Positions 1-6,737 of a DNA stretch of 17,630 nt are shown piece by piece (position 1 is the stretch's first letter; each line of letters starts with the position of its first letter). The notes under the pieces were generated by a model, which saw only the letters and a list, made by a program, of their open reading frames with translations, did not search any database and was not told the origin of the DNA. The stretch is taken from the NCBI GenBank assembly GCA_964351775.1, contig CAYGPQ010000092.1, positions 1 through 17,630 on the forward strand, written 5' to 3'. The stretch is from Kordia sp964351775. GTDB lineage: Bacteria > Bacteroidota > Bacteroidia > Flavobacteriales > Flavobacteriaceae. The translations under genes and the position numbers were made by a program.

Positions 1-842
1 CGGGTGATTACTTAGCAGCCGATTGTGATGGCGACGGAGTAACCAACGGAGACGAGTTGAATCCACCAAACGGAGGAACACCAACCGATCCAAACGATCC
101 ATGTGATTCTAATGCAAGTGACATAACAGTTACACCATCAGGAGATTACTTAACAACGGATTGTGATGGCGATGGAGTTACGAACGGAGATGAGTTAAAT
201 CCACCAAACGGTGATTCACCAACCGATCCTAATGATCCATGTGATTTCAACGCTGATGATATTACTGTAGCACAGACAGATGATTTCTTAGCAGCTGATT
301 GTGATGGTGATGGAGTAACTAACGGAGATGAGTTGAATCCACCAAACGGAGGAACACCAACTGATCCAAACGATCCATGTGACTTAAATGTAGAAGACAT
401 CACATTAGATCCTAGTCAAGATTGGATAGACGGAGATTGTGACGGTGATGGTATACCAAACGGACCAGATGGTATAGATGACGAAGATGGAGATGGACTT
501 CCTAACTTCTTAGATGTTAACAATTCGAACACTGTAGAAGATGATTTAGAAATCTTTAACGCAGTAACACCAAACGGAGATGGAGATAACGATGTATTTA
601 CAATTAGAAACATCGAAATGTTCCCAGACAACCAAGTTAGAATCTATAACAGATGGGGAGTTTTAGTATACGAAACACAAGGATATGGACAAAACGGAAA
701 CTACTTCCGAGGCGTATCTAACGGTAGAGTAACTATACAAAAAAACAAACTGTTACCAGTAGGAACATATTACTACGTTGTTGATTACGTAGCCAACGGT
801 GTAAGCAAAAGCAAAGCGGGTTACCTATACATACAACGATAA
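1..842 (+). CDS. Secreted repeat protein, 3' end, with T9SS type B (gliding motility-associated) C-terminal domain
   Basis: The reading frame is open from the window edge, so the gene starts upstream and only its last ~280 residues are visible. The visible part has at least three near-identical 46-residue units, each with a DCDGDG motif, a PPNG turn and TDPNDPCD; this looks like thrombospondin type 3-like calcium-binding repeats. A final DGDG/DEDGDG segment follows. The last ~100 residues (FNAVTPNGDGDNDVF, IYNRWGVLVYET, ending GYLYIQR) match the CHU_C / gliding motility-associated C-terminal family, which is the type B sorting signal of the type IX secretion system. The protein is therefore expected to be exported through T9SS and displayed or released at the cell surface, possibly as an adhesin. 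The next gene is a PorP/SprF-like protein; such partners are known to be required for secretion of type B substrates. The in-frame TTG at 57 is not a real start. Confidence 0.9.
   Translation, partial: GDYLAADCDGDGVTNGDELNPPNGGTPTDPNDPCDSNASDITVTPSGDYLTTDCDGDGVTNGDELNPPNGDSPTDPNDPCDFNADDITVAQTDDFLAADCDGDGVTNGDELNPPNGGTPTDPNDPCDLNVEDITLDPSQDWIDGDCDGDGIPNGPDGIDDEDGDGLPNFLDVNNSNTVEDDLEIFNAVTPNGDGDNDVFTIRNIEMFPDNQVRIYNRWGVLVYETQGYGQNGNYFRGVSNGRVTIQKNKLLPVGTYYYVVDYVANGVSKSKAGYLYIQR
21..434 (+). repeat. 138-bp tandem coding repeats (three full units)
   Basis: Units begin at 21, 159 and 297, with the next DC codon pair at 435, an exact 138-bp (46-codon) period. Each encodes DCDGDGVTNGDELNPPNG followed by a TDPNDPCD block, then a variable ~17-residue spacer (for example DITVTPSGDYL). 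Third codon positions differ between copies (ggcgac, ggcgat, ggtgat), so the copies are not perfectly homogenised. The array continues upstream out of the window. Confidence 0.9.
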
Positions 843-851
843 ACAATACAG

Positions 852-881
852 GCGTACATACTATTTCGGTGGTATGTACGC
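852..881 (+). promoter_or_regulatory. Intercistronic stem-loop between the T9SS substrate and its SprF-like partner
   Basis: A perfect 10-bp inverted repeat (GCGTACATAC at 852-861, GTATGTACGC at 872-881) encloses a 10-nt loop, 10 nt after the stop codon. No U-tract follows, so it is not a classical intrinsic terminator. It may stabilise or process the mRNA, or attenuate expression of the downstream gene. The function is inferred; the hairpin is seen directly. Confidence 0.6.
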
Positions 882-914
882 TATAACTAATAAACAAAAA
901 CATACCATACTATA

Positions 915-1850
915 ATGAGAAATAAAATCATCATCATCATAGTCTTATTGAGCACCGTATTTTCAGTTGAAAGTTATGGCCAACAGGACGCTCAGTATAC
1001 GCAATACATGTACAATACCATGAGTATCAATCCAGCGTATGCAGGATCGAGAGGTGTATTTAGTGTTGCGGGATTACATCGTTCACAATGGGTAGGTTTA
1101 GAAGGCGCGCCACGTACGCAAACACTAAACTTGCAATCGCCAATAGGAAAAAAAGGAAAAGTAGGATTAGGATTCTCCATTATCAATGATCAATTAGGAC
1201 CAACGGACGAAACGTATTTTGATATCGATTTCTCATATACAGTCAACACCTCCGAAAATGGAAAACTCTCATTTGGAATTAAAGCTGGAGGACACTTACT
1301 AGATGTATGTTTTGATTGTTTAAATGAATACAGTCCAAACGATGTTTTATTACAAAGCAATATTGATAATAAATTCTCGCCAAATATTGGAGCAGGAATC
1401 TACTATCGGAACTCTGAAAAATGGTACGTTGGTTTATCAGCACCTAACTTATTAGAAACAAAGCACTTTGAAGAATCTTCACTATCAGTAGCCAAAGAAC
1501 GAATCAATCTATACTTAATTGGTGGATACGTATTTGATTTCAGTGATAGTGTAAAATTCAAACCAGCAGTATTATTCAAAGCTGTTTCTGGAGCACCATT
1601 ACAGGCAGACTTGTCAGCAAACTTTCTAATAAATGAAAAAATTACTTTAGGAGCAGCCTATCGTTGGAGTGCCGCTTTCAGTGGATTAGTAGGACTGCAA
1701 CTATCAGACAGTTTTATGGTAGGATTTGCCTACGACCGTGAAATAACCGAACTTGGAAATACACAATTCAATGACGGTTCGTATGAAGTATTCTTACGTT
1801 TCGAATTATTCAATAACCGCGACAAAATTATCTCACCAAGATTCTTCTAA
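915..1850 (+). CDS. PorP/SprF family type IX secretion outer-membrane protein
   Basis: The 311-residue product starts with a signal peptide (MRNKIIIIIVLLSTVFSVES, probable cleavage near residue 22) followed by the family signature QDAQYTQYMYNTMSINPAYA and then GSRG. Length and pattern fit the PorP/SprF family of outer-membrane beta-barrels in Bacteroidota. In Flavobacterium johnsoniae SprF is needed for secretion of the adhesin SprB, and each type B T9SS substrate tends to have its own SprF-like partner. Here the gene lies directly behind a type B substrate (72-nt gap holding a hairpin) and 8 nt ahead of an OmpA-family gene, the usual order for this type of locus. Most likely it handles or tethers the upstream protein at the outer membrane. 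The gene is intact. Calling it sprF itself would over-reach, since genomes carry many paralogues. Confidence 0.92.
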   Translation: MRNKIIIIIVLLSTVFSVESYGQQDAQYTQYMYNTMSINPAYAGSRGVFSVAGLHRSQWVGLEGAPRTQTLNLQSPIGKKGKVGLGFSIINDQLGPTDETYFDIDFSYTVNTSENGKLSFGIKAGGHLLDVCFDCLNEYSPNDVLLQSNIDNKFSPNIGAGIYYRNSEKWYVGLSAPNLLETKHFEESSLSVAKERINLYLIGGYVFDFSDSVKFKPAVLFKAVSGAPLQADLSANFLINEKITLGAAYRWSAAFSGLVGLQLSDSFMVGFAYDREITELGNTQFNDGSYEVFLRFELFNNRDKIISPRFF

Positions 1851-1858
1851 AACCAACT

Positions 1859-3808
1859 ATGATGACACGAAAAAAATATCTCATATATACTTTAGTAAGT
1901 TTGTTTGTACTGATTGGATATGCCCAGGACAGGAAACTCGACAAAGCAGATAAAAAATATGATAGCTACGCGTACATTAACGCAATAGAAATCTATGAAG
2001 AAGTTGCAGCAGAAGGATACAAATCCAAAGAACTCTTTGAAAAACTAGGAAATGCTTACTACTTCAATGCAGACTTAATTAATGCTTCTAAATGGTATGC
2101 CGAGCTTTTCAAACTTGGAGAAGAAGTAGATCCAGAATACTACTTTCGCTATGCACAAACATTAAAAGCTGAAAAACGTTACGAAGAATCTGATCAAAAA
2201 ATGCAAGAATTTAATAAACTTACCGGAAGCGATATTCGTGGAAATAAGTTTATCAAAACCCGAAATTACTTAGATGAAATTGCAGCACAATCAGGTCGTT
2301 TTCGTATTGAAAACTTAGGAGTAAACTCAGCCTATTCAGACTTTGCTCCTTCATTTTATTTAGATAAAAGCCTCATATTCTCATCAGCAAGAGATACGGG
2401 TATTGCAACACGCTCTAATCATAAATGGAATGCACGACCATTTTTAGACCTATATGGAGCAGAAGTTGCTGACAATGGAAGTCTGGCAAATGTGGATAAA
2501 TTTTCAAGCAAAATAAATACAAAATATCACGAGTCAACAACGGCGTTCACGAAAGATGGAAATACCATGTATTTTACACGTAATAACTATTACAAGGGTA
2601 AATACAAAAAAGATGAAAAAGGAATCAACAAACTAAAAATATTCAGAGCTACTCGTGAAGGTGACGGTTGGACAAATATTGAAGAATTGCCATTCAACAG
2701 CGATTTATATTCTGTGGCACATCCAGCGTTGAGCGTAGACGAAAAAAAGCTATACTTTGCTTCAGATATGCCAGGTACTTTCGGGCAATCGGATTTATTT
2801 GTAGTGGCTATAAATGTTGATGGAAGCTTTGGAGAACCCAAAAACTTAGGAAAAGGAATCAATACGGAAGGACGAGAAAATTTCCCATTCGTAAGTCAAG
2901 CTAACGAACTTTACTTCGCATCGGATGGACATGTAGGTTTGGGCGGATTAGACATTTTTGTAATGAATCTTGAAATAGAAGATAGCGAAATATTCAATGT
3001 GGGTGAGCCAGTAAATAGCACCATGGACGATTTTTCATTCATCATTAACACAAAAACAAAAAAAGGATACTTTGCGTCCAATCGTGATGGCGGACAAGGT
3101 GATGACGATATTTACTCATTCCTTGAAACAAAATGTATCAAATGGACTTGTGAGCAAGAAATTGCAGGAGTCGTAAAAGATGATAAAACAAACGAAATTA
3201 TTGCAGGCGCACAAGTACAATTATATGATGAAAACAATAATTCAATAGATGGTATTTATAGTGACGAACAAGGAAACTTTAGATTCAAGTCAATACTCGA
3301 TTGTAACCAAGTCTACTTTGTAAGAGCTTCCAAAAAAGAGTATAATACGGAAGAATTACTATTGCCAAAACAAGAAGAAGCCGGACTCAGAGAAGTTACC
3401 TTACTACTAGAAAAAGAAGAAGTACCATTTGATGTTGGAGACGATTTAGCAGTCACGTTAAACATTCCAATCATATACTTCGACTTTGATAAATCGAACA
3501 TTCGTCCAGATGCTGCCGTAGAACTAGAAAAAGTAGTGGCAGTCATGAAAAAATACCCAACACTAAAAATTGACGTACGTTCGCATACAGACAGTCGTGG
3601 AACGGATAGTTATAACATGAAACTATCACAACGTAGAAACGAATCTACGCGTGCATATATCGTGTCAAGAGGAATAGATGTAAATAGACTCATTGGAGCC
3701 GGTTATGGAGAAACACGCCATATAAACAAATGTAGCAATGGTGTAAAATGTAGCGAAGAAGAACATCAACTCAACAGACGAAGTGAATTCATTGTGACAG
3801 AAAGATAA
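1859..3808 (+). CDS. OmpA family protein with TPR, PD40 beta-propeller, carboxypeptidase-regulatory-like and OmpA domains
   Basis: 649 residues. An N-terminal signal peptide (KKYLIYTLVSLFVLIGYAQ) leads into a TPR-like helical region at about residues 25-130. PD40/WD40-like blades follow at about 150-420; each repeats a YFAS/IFSS-type strand (LIFSSARD, MYFTRNN, LYFASDMPG, LYFASDG, GYFASNRDGG). A carboxypeptidase regulatory-like beta-sandwich spans about 431-510 and an OmpA C-terminal domain about 535-649. The OmpA part has YFDFDKSNIRPDA, HTDSRG and NRRSEF, the peptidoglycan-binding fold with its conserved Asp and Arg. The protein probably sits in the periplasm or outer membrane and anchors the upstream SprF-like protein and its substrate to the cell wall. 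The 8-nt gap to the previous gene implies co-transcription. The ATG-ATG start leaves a one-residue ambiguity that does not matter. Confidence 0.93.
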   Translation: MMTRKKYLIYTLVSLFVLIGYAQDRKLDKADKKYDSYAYINAIEIYEEVAAEGYKSKELFEKLGNAYYFNADLINASKWYAELFKLGEEVDPEYYFRYAQTLKAEKRYEESDQKMQEFNKLTGSDIRGNKFIKTRNYLDEIAAQSGRFRIENLGVNSAYSDFAPSFYLDKSLIFSSARDTGIATRSNHKWNARPFLDLYGAEVADNGSLANVDKFSSKINTKYHESTTAFTKDGNTMYFTRNNYYKGKYKKDEKGINKLKIFRATREGDGWTNIEELPFNSDLYSVAHPALSVDEKKLYFASDMPGTFGQSDLFVVAINVDGSFGEPKNLGKGINTEGRENFPFVSQANELYFASDGHVGLGGLDIFVMNLEIEDSEIFNVGEPVNSTMDDFSFIINTKTKKGYFASNRDGGQGDDDIYSFLETKCIKWTCEQEIAGVVKDDKTNEIIAGAQVQLYDENNNSIDGIYSDEQGNFRFKSILDCNQVYFVRASKKEYNTEELLLPKQEEAGLREVTLLLEKEEVPFDVGDDLAVTLNIPIIYFDFDKSNIRPDAAVELEKVVAVMKKYPTLKIDVRSHTDSRGTDSYNMKLSQRRNESTRAYIVSRGIDVNRLIGAGYGETRHINKCSNGVKCSEEEHQLNRRSEFIVTER

Positions 3809-3811
3809 AAT

Positions 3812-3846
3812 AAAAAAACCTCCGCTAAAATCGGAGGTTTTTTTTT
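3812..3846 (+). terminator. Intrinsic terminator of the T9SS/OmpA locus
   Basis: A-tract plus CCTCCG (ending at 3824), loop CTAAAAT, then CGGAGG (3832-3837) and nine T. The stem is up to 13 bp with a strong GC core, 3 nt after the stop codon. It ends + strand transcription before the convergent RiPP precursor gene. Confidence 0.92.
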
Positions 3847-3885
3847 AGACTTTTAATTATAAAATTCAAAAGTCCATAAAGTAGC

Positions 3886-3929
3886 AAAAGAGAGTATCTA
3901 TAAAGTAAAATTTATAAATATTCTCTTTT
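3886..3929. terminator. 19-bp imperfect palindrome, probable terminator of the RiPP precursor (- strand)
   Basis: Arms 3886-3904 and 3911-3929 pair over 19 positions with two non-Watson-Crick positions and a 6-nt loop (GTAAAA). One position is G-U and the other a mismatch in either direction, so RNA from both strands can fold. It starts 7 nt beyond the stop of the - strand precursor gene and its distal arm ends in TTTT on that strand. A smaller bulged palindrome (GACTTTT/AAAAGTC, 3848-3874) lies beyond it. Confidence 0.55.
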
Positions 3930-3935
3930 TTAAAC

Positions 3936-4091
3936 TCAATCTGTTGTATCACAAAGATCACTATAGCAAATACCAATACACGATTTAACTATAGTTAAAG
4001 TTATTTTTTCACCTCCAGTTATTTCATTAGACTTAAAATTTGAAATAGCTCTTTTGTTTAATTGTAATGAATTTAAATGTTGTTTTTTCAT
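3936..4091 (-). CDS. Lanthipeptide-like RiPP precursor, 51 aa, double-glycine leader
   Basis: Reading the - strand from ATG (4091-4089) to TGA (3938-3936) gives a 51-residue peptide. Its leader contains MKKQHLNSLQLNKRAISNF and ends SNEITGG (Gly26-Gly27). The core EKITLTIVKSCIGICYSDL then CDTTD has three Cys (38, 42, 47) and several Ser/Thr (31, 33, 37, 44, 49, 50). The KK-x-LNSLxLNKxxIS...GG leader is the pattern of class I lanthipeptide-type precursors in Bacteroidota. Such peptides are expected to be modified by dehydratase/cyclase enzymes and cut after GG by a C39-peptidase ABC exporter. None of those genes is in this window, so the gene is an orphan here. No Shine-Dalgarno is visible. The reading frame is certain; the family call rests on leader and core pattern, and the final ring pattern cannot be predicted. 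Confidence 0.78.
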   Translation of the reverse strand: MKKQHLNSLQLNKRAISNFKSNEITGGEKITLTIVKSCIGICYSDLCDTTD

Positions 4092-4154
4092 AATAAAAAG
4101 TTTTAAAAGTTAATTACGATAAAACTAGATCAAAACAACATTTTTTAAATCATG

Positions 4155-4190
4155 CAAAATGTAGTATTTTTCTAAAAGATAAAAATCAAT
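4155..4190 (-). promoter_or_regulatory. Weak candidate promoter for the RiPP precursor
   Basis: On the - strand, ATTG (4190-4187) precedes TACATTTTG (4163-4155) by 23 nt, resembling the Bacteroidota TTG / TAnnTTTG promoter but with one extra base in the -7 box. Transcription would start near 4148, giving a leader of about 57 nt. A TATCTTTT at 4181-4174 is an alternative -7 box. Confidence 0.3.
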
Positions 4191-4225
4191 TATAATATTT
4201 TTATAAATTTTTATGTTTCTTCTCC

Positions 4226-4235
4226 NNNNNNNNNN
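4226..4235. other. Assembly gap (10 N)
   Basis: Ten N separate TTCTTCTCC from CTCCTAATA. The true length may differ from 10, because N runs of fixed size are often placeholders. The gap lies 134 bp upstream of the RiPP precursor start. Confidence 0.98.
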
Positions 4236-4392
4236 CTCCTAATACTAATCATCTACCTAAAATCCAACACCTAAAACCTAAAACCCAATTTTCAATCAAA
4301 AAAAATAATCAAGTATCACCATATTCTAAAATAGATGTTAATTTTAACTAAAAAATAGGAAACAACAGCAAACTTCACAAAAAGCGATTTCG

Positions 4393-4400
4393 TAAATTTG
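4393..4400 (+). promoter_or_regulatory. -7 promoter box of idi
   Basis: TAAATTTG is a perfect match to the Bacteroidota -7 consensus TAnnTTTG, with 16 nt between the box and the idi ATG. The predicted leader is therefore only about 10 nt. No convincing -33 TTG is present at the expected distance. Confidence 0.6.
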
Positions 4401-4416
4401 CATCTCTATAAAAAAT

Positions 4417-4941
4417 ATGACAAAAGAAAAGGTAATCTTAGTAAACGAAAATGACGAGCAAATCGGTTTAATGGAAAAAATTGAAGCGCACGAAAAAGCA
4501 CTCTTACACAGAGCATTTTCAGTATTCATTCTCAATGATAAAGGTGAACTCATGTTACAACAACGTGCCTTGCACAAATACCATTCGCCAGGTTTATGGA
4601 CCAACACCTGTTGCAGTCATCAACGCGATGGTGAAAGCAACATAAGCGCAGGTAAACGAAGATTACAAGAAGAAATGGGATTTGTTACGGAACTTGCGGA
4701 AGCAGTATCGTTCATATACAAAGCGCCATTTGATAACGGTCTTACAGAACATGAGTACGATCATGTCATGACAGGAACATATAATGATGAACCAACCATC
4801 AATCCAGATGAAGTAGCTTCTTGGAAATGGATGGACGTTCAGGCAGTAAAAGAAGACATTGCCGAACATCCAAACGAATATACAGCGTGGTTCAAAATAA
4901 TATTTGATAAATTTTACCAACACATAAAAGTCGATTCATGA
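4417..4941 (+). CDS. idi: Isopentenyl-diphosphate delta-isomerase, type I
   Basis: 174 residues, the normal length for a type I (Nudix-fold) enzyme that interconverts isopentenyl and dimethylallyl diphosphate in the cytoplasm and supplies isoprenoid, carotenoid and quinone synthesis. The metal and catalytic residues are visible. His25 and His31 sit in IEAHEKALLHRAFSVF. WTNTCCSH carries Cys66, equivalent to the catalytic Cys67 of E. coli. The degenerate Nudix helix is RRLQEEMG, and the second catalytic acid is Glu113 in EHEYDH. A -7 promoter box lies just upstream. The pterin synthase gene follows after 86 nt and mannose-6-phosphate isomerase after that, so the three may be co-transcribed although they serve different pathways. 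Nothing looks damaged. Confidence 0.95.
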   Translation: MTKEKVILVNENDEQIGLMEKIEAHEKALLHRAFSVFILNDKGELMLQQRALHKYHSPGLWTNTCCSHQRDGESNISAGKRRLQEEMGFVTELAEAVSFIYKAPFDNGLTEHEYDHVMTGTYNDEPTINPDEVASWKWMDVQAVKEDIAEHPNEYTAWFKIIFDKFYQHIKVDS

Positions 4942-5027
4942 AACGAGCATGTTAAAAATTTTATCATCAAAGGGAATGATTAATAGCGAACAGCATGTGA
5001 CCAATAAAAAACAAATAATATAAACAC

Positions 5028-5438
5028 ATGAAAGTTACTGTAAGTAGAAAAGCGCATTTCAATGCTGCACACAGATTATATAGACCCGATTGGGACGATG
5101 CTAAAAACAAAGAAGTCTTTGGAAAATGTAGCAATCCTAACTATCACGGACACAATTATGAACTCATTGTCAGTGTCGCAGGAGAAATAGATCCCGAAAC
5201 AGGATTTGTCATGGATGTAAAACTACTAAAGGACTTAATTCGTTCAGAAATAGAAGACGCATTCGATCATAAAAACCTAAACATTGAAGTGCCCGAATTC
5301 AAAAACCTAAATCCTACCGCTGAAAACATTGTAGTAGTCATTTGGAACAAACTCAGAAAGCATATCAAAACATCCTTAGATTTAGAAGTGGTGTTATATG
5401 AAACACCAAGAAACTTTGTAAAATACGCAGGAGCATAA
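5028..5438 (+). CDS. 6-pyruvoyl-tetrahydropterin synthase / 6-carboxytetrahydropterin synthase family enzyme
   Basis: 136 residues of the COG0720 T-fold family, which acts on dihydroneopterin triphosphate. Zinc ligands are His15 (FNAAHR), His40 and His42 (NYHGHNYEL); the catalytic set is Cys34, Asp80-His81 (FDHKNLN) and Glu125 (YETPRN). The stretch FGKCSNPNYHGHNY has C-x5-HGH spacing and GEIDPETGFVMD after it. This resembles animal 6-pyruvoyl-tetrahydropterin synthase more than E. coli QueD, which has C-x3-HGH. The product could thus feed tetrahydrobiopterin-type pterins, queuosine, or both. No other queuosine gene is adjacent. Its stop is 3 nt ahead of the manA start, so translation of the two is likely coupled. 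The family is certain and the exact reaction is not. Confidence 0.9.
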   Translation: MKVTVSRKAHFNAAHRLYRPDWDDAKNKEVFGKCSNPNYHGHNYELIVSVAGEIDPETGFVMDVKLLKDLIRSEIEDAFDHKNLNIEVPEFKNLNPTAENIVVVIWNKLRKHIKTSLDLEVVLYETPRNFVKYAGA

Positions 5439-5441
5439 AAC

Positions 5442-6416
5442 ATGAAACTATATCCGTTAAAATTTAATCCAATATTCAAAGAACGAATTTGGGGTGGCAA
5501 TAAATTGCAAACAATGCTCCACAAAAACGTATCTGGAGATATCATTGGGGAAAGTTGGGAAATCTCGGATGTAGAAGGCGACTCTTCAGTAGTGGCAGAA
5601 GGCATATTAAAAGGGAAAACACTACAAGAACTCGCAGAAACATTTCAATCAGAATTACTAGGGAAAAAAGTATACGACGCTTTCGGAACCAAATTTCCGT
5701 TACTCATCAAATATATTGACGCTAAGCGCGATTTATCCATTCAAGTACATCCAAATGATACCTTGGCGAAAAAACGTCACAATTCGTTCGGAAAAACGGA
5801 AATGTGGTATGTCATGCAAGCAGATGAAGACGCAAAACTAATGGTTGGGTTCAATCAAGAAGTTCGCAAAGCAGCATATCAAGCACACTTAAAAAACAAT
5901 ACGCTTACAGAAATTCTCAACTTCCAAAAAGTAAAAAAAGGAGATGTATATTTCTTGCCAACGGGCAGAATTCATGCCATTGGCGGCGGAATTGTCTTAG
6001 CGGAAATTCAGCAAACCTCAGACATTACCTATCGTATTTTCGATTGGAATCGGGTAGATGCAGCAGGAAATTCACGCGAATTGCATACCGATTTAGCGCT
6101 TGACGCGATCGATTACACCTATCACAAAAACTACCAAACGGATTACACTGCTGTAGAAAACAAAATTTCTACCATTGTCAACTGCCCATACTTTACCACG
6201 AATCTCATTCCATTTACGGGAGAATTGACGCTAAATCATCATGAAAAAGACTCTTTTGTCATTTATCTATGTGTAAAAGGAAACGTTGCGTTTACAACGG
6301 AAGACCACAATGAAACACTCTCTTATGGTGAAACATTACTCTTGCCAGCTTCCATCAAAAATGTCAAAATAAGCGCAGAAGAAGCTTCCGAACTTTTGGA
6401 GGTTTACATTAAATAG
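5442..6416 (+). CDS. manA: Mannose-6-phosphate isomerase, class I (short type)
   Basis: 324 residues, the length of the short bacterial ManA (cupin fold) that interconverts mannose-6-phosphate and fructose-6-phosphate in the cytoplasm, feeding GDP-sugar and glycan synthesis. The zinc site is visible: Gln101 and His103 in QVHPND, Glu120 in GKTEMWYV, and His178 in GRIHAIGGG. The conserved EIQQTSDITYRIFDW block follows at about 188-202. The N-terminal KERIWGG is also typical. The gene begins 3 nt after the pterin synthase stop, so it is in the same transcription unit. No terminator is obvious behind it; a palindromic repeat lies 14 nt after the stop. Confidence 0.94.
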   Translation: MKLYPLKFNPIFKERIWGGNKLQTMLHKNVSGDIIGESWEISDVEGDSSVVAEGILKGKTLQELAETFQSELLGKKVYDAFGTKFPLLIKYIDAKRDLSIQVHPNDTLAKKRHNSFGKTEMWYVMQADEDAKLMVGFNQEVRKAAYQAHLKNNTLTEILNFQKVKKGDVYFLPTGRIHAIGGGIVLAEIQQTSDITYRIFDWNRVDAAGNSRELHTDLALDAIDYTYHKNYQTDYTAVENKISTIVNCPYFTTNLIPFTGELTLNHHEKDSFVIYLCVKGNVAFTTEDHNETLSYGETLLLPASIKNVKISAEEASELLEVYIK

Positions 6417-6430
6417 AAGTGCTTTTTGTC

Positions 6431-6450
6431 ATTCCTGCGAAGGCAGGAAT
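6431..6450. repeat. Dispersed hairpin repeat, copy 1 (ATTCCTGC type)
   Basis: ATTCCTGC, loop GAAG, GCAGGAAT: a perfect 8-bp stem, preceded by TTTGTC and followed by C. The same element with loop GCAG occurs at 8685-8704. The conserved flank TTTGTC shows they are copies of one repeat, not chance palindromes. Confidence 0.8.
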
Positions 6451-6713
6451 CTAAAGATCGCTAGTGCGAATTTCCAATCCGTGCCCAGAAACAAACTAAA
6501 AAACACTCGAAATCAAGTTCAGTAATTTTGATTTTTCTATCAAACGAGTTAAAAGTGAAAACAAATAACGAATGTTGAATACTAAATATTCAAAATAAAA
6601 ACATTTCTTTTAACCAACAACCAATACTTGAATCTTTCAATTGTTAAATCATTCAATAATTCACACAAAACAACATTTGTACTATTTATATCAAATTATA
6701 GATCATTTTAGCG

Positions 6714-6721
6714 TAAATTTG
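6714..6721 (+). promoter_or_regulatory. -7 promoter box of the 88-aa gene
   Basis: TAAATTTG, a perfect TAnnTTTG match, with 16 nt between it and the ATG, the same spacing as for idi. No clear -33 TTG is seen. Confidence 0.55.
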
Positions 6722-6737
6722 CAAAAAATTAAAAATC

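Larger units (their letters stand above)
4092..4416. other. Gene-free AT-rich stretch containing an assembly gap
   Basis: Apart from the RiPP and idi promoter candidates, no coding sequence is seen here. The segment after the gap (about 4254-4284) repeats the heptamer CCTAAAA three times. What was lost in the N run is unknown. Confidence 0.6.
6417..6737. other. Intergenic stretch with one palindromic repeat and AT-rich low-complexity DNA
   Basis: No coding sequence was found. It holds the ATTCCTGC hairpin at 6431-6450, then AT-rich sequence with short motifs such as TCATTCAATAATTCA (about 6649-6663), and the promoter box of the next gene. Confidence 0.6.

Noticed and set aside
57..59. TTG as a start codon for the first gene
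   Set aside because: The frame is open to the window edge and the repeats begin upstream of it, so the gene is simply cut by the window.
21..434. CRISPR-like array from regular repeats
   Set aside because: The periodicity is 138 bp and codon-based within an open frame encoding recognised protein repeats; no short direct repeats with unique spacers were found.
146..631. Two - strand open frames opposite the repeat protein (146-403, 416-631)
   Set aside because: They are low-complexity shadows (Ser/Pro/Gly-rich) of the repetitive Asp/Gly/Pro coding strand; the + frame has the recognised T9SS domain.
4938..4955. Five-residue ATG frame overlapping the idi stop (MKRAC)
   Set aside because: Too short to support; it arises from an ATGA overlap, with no other evidence.
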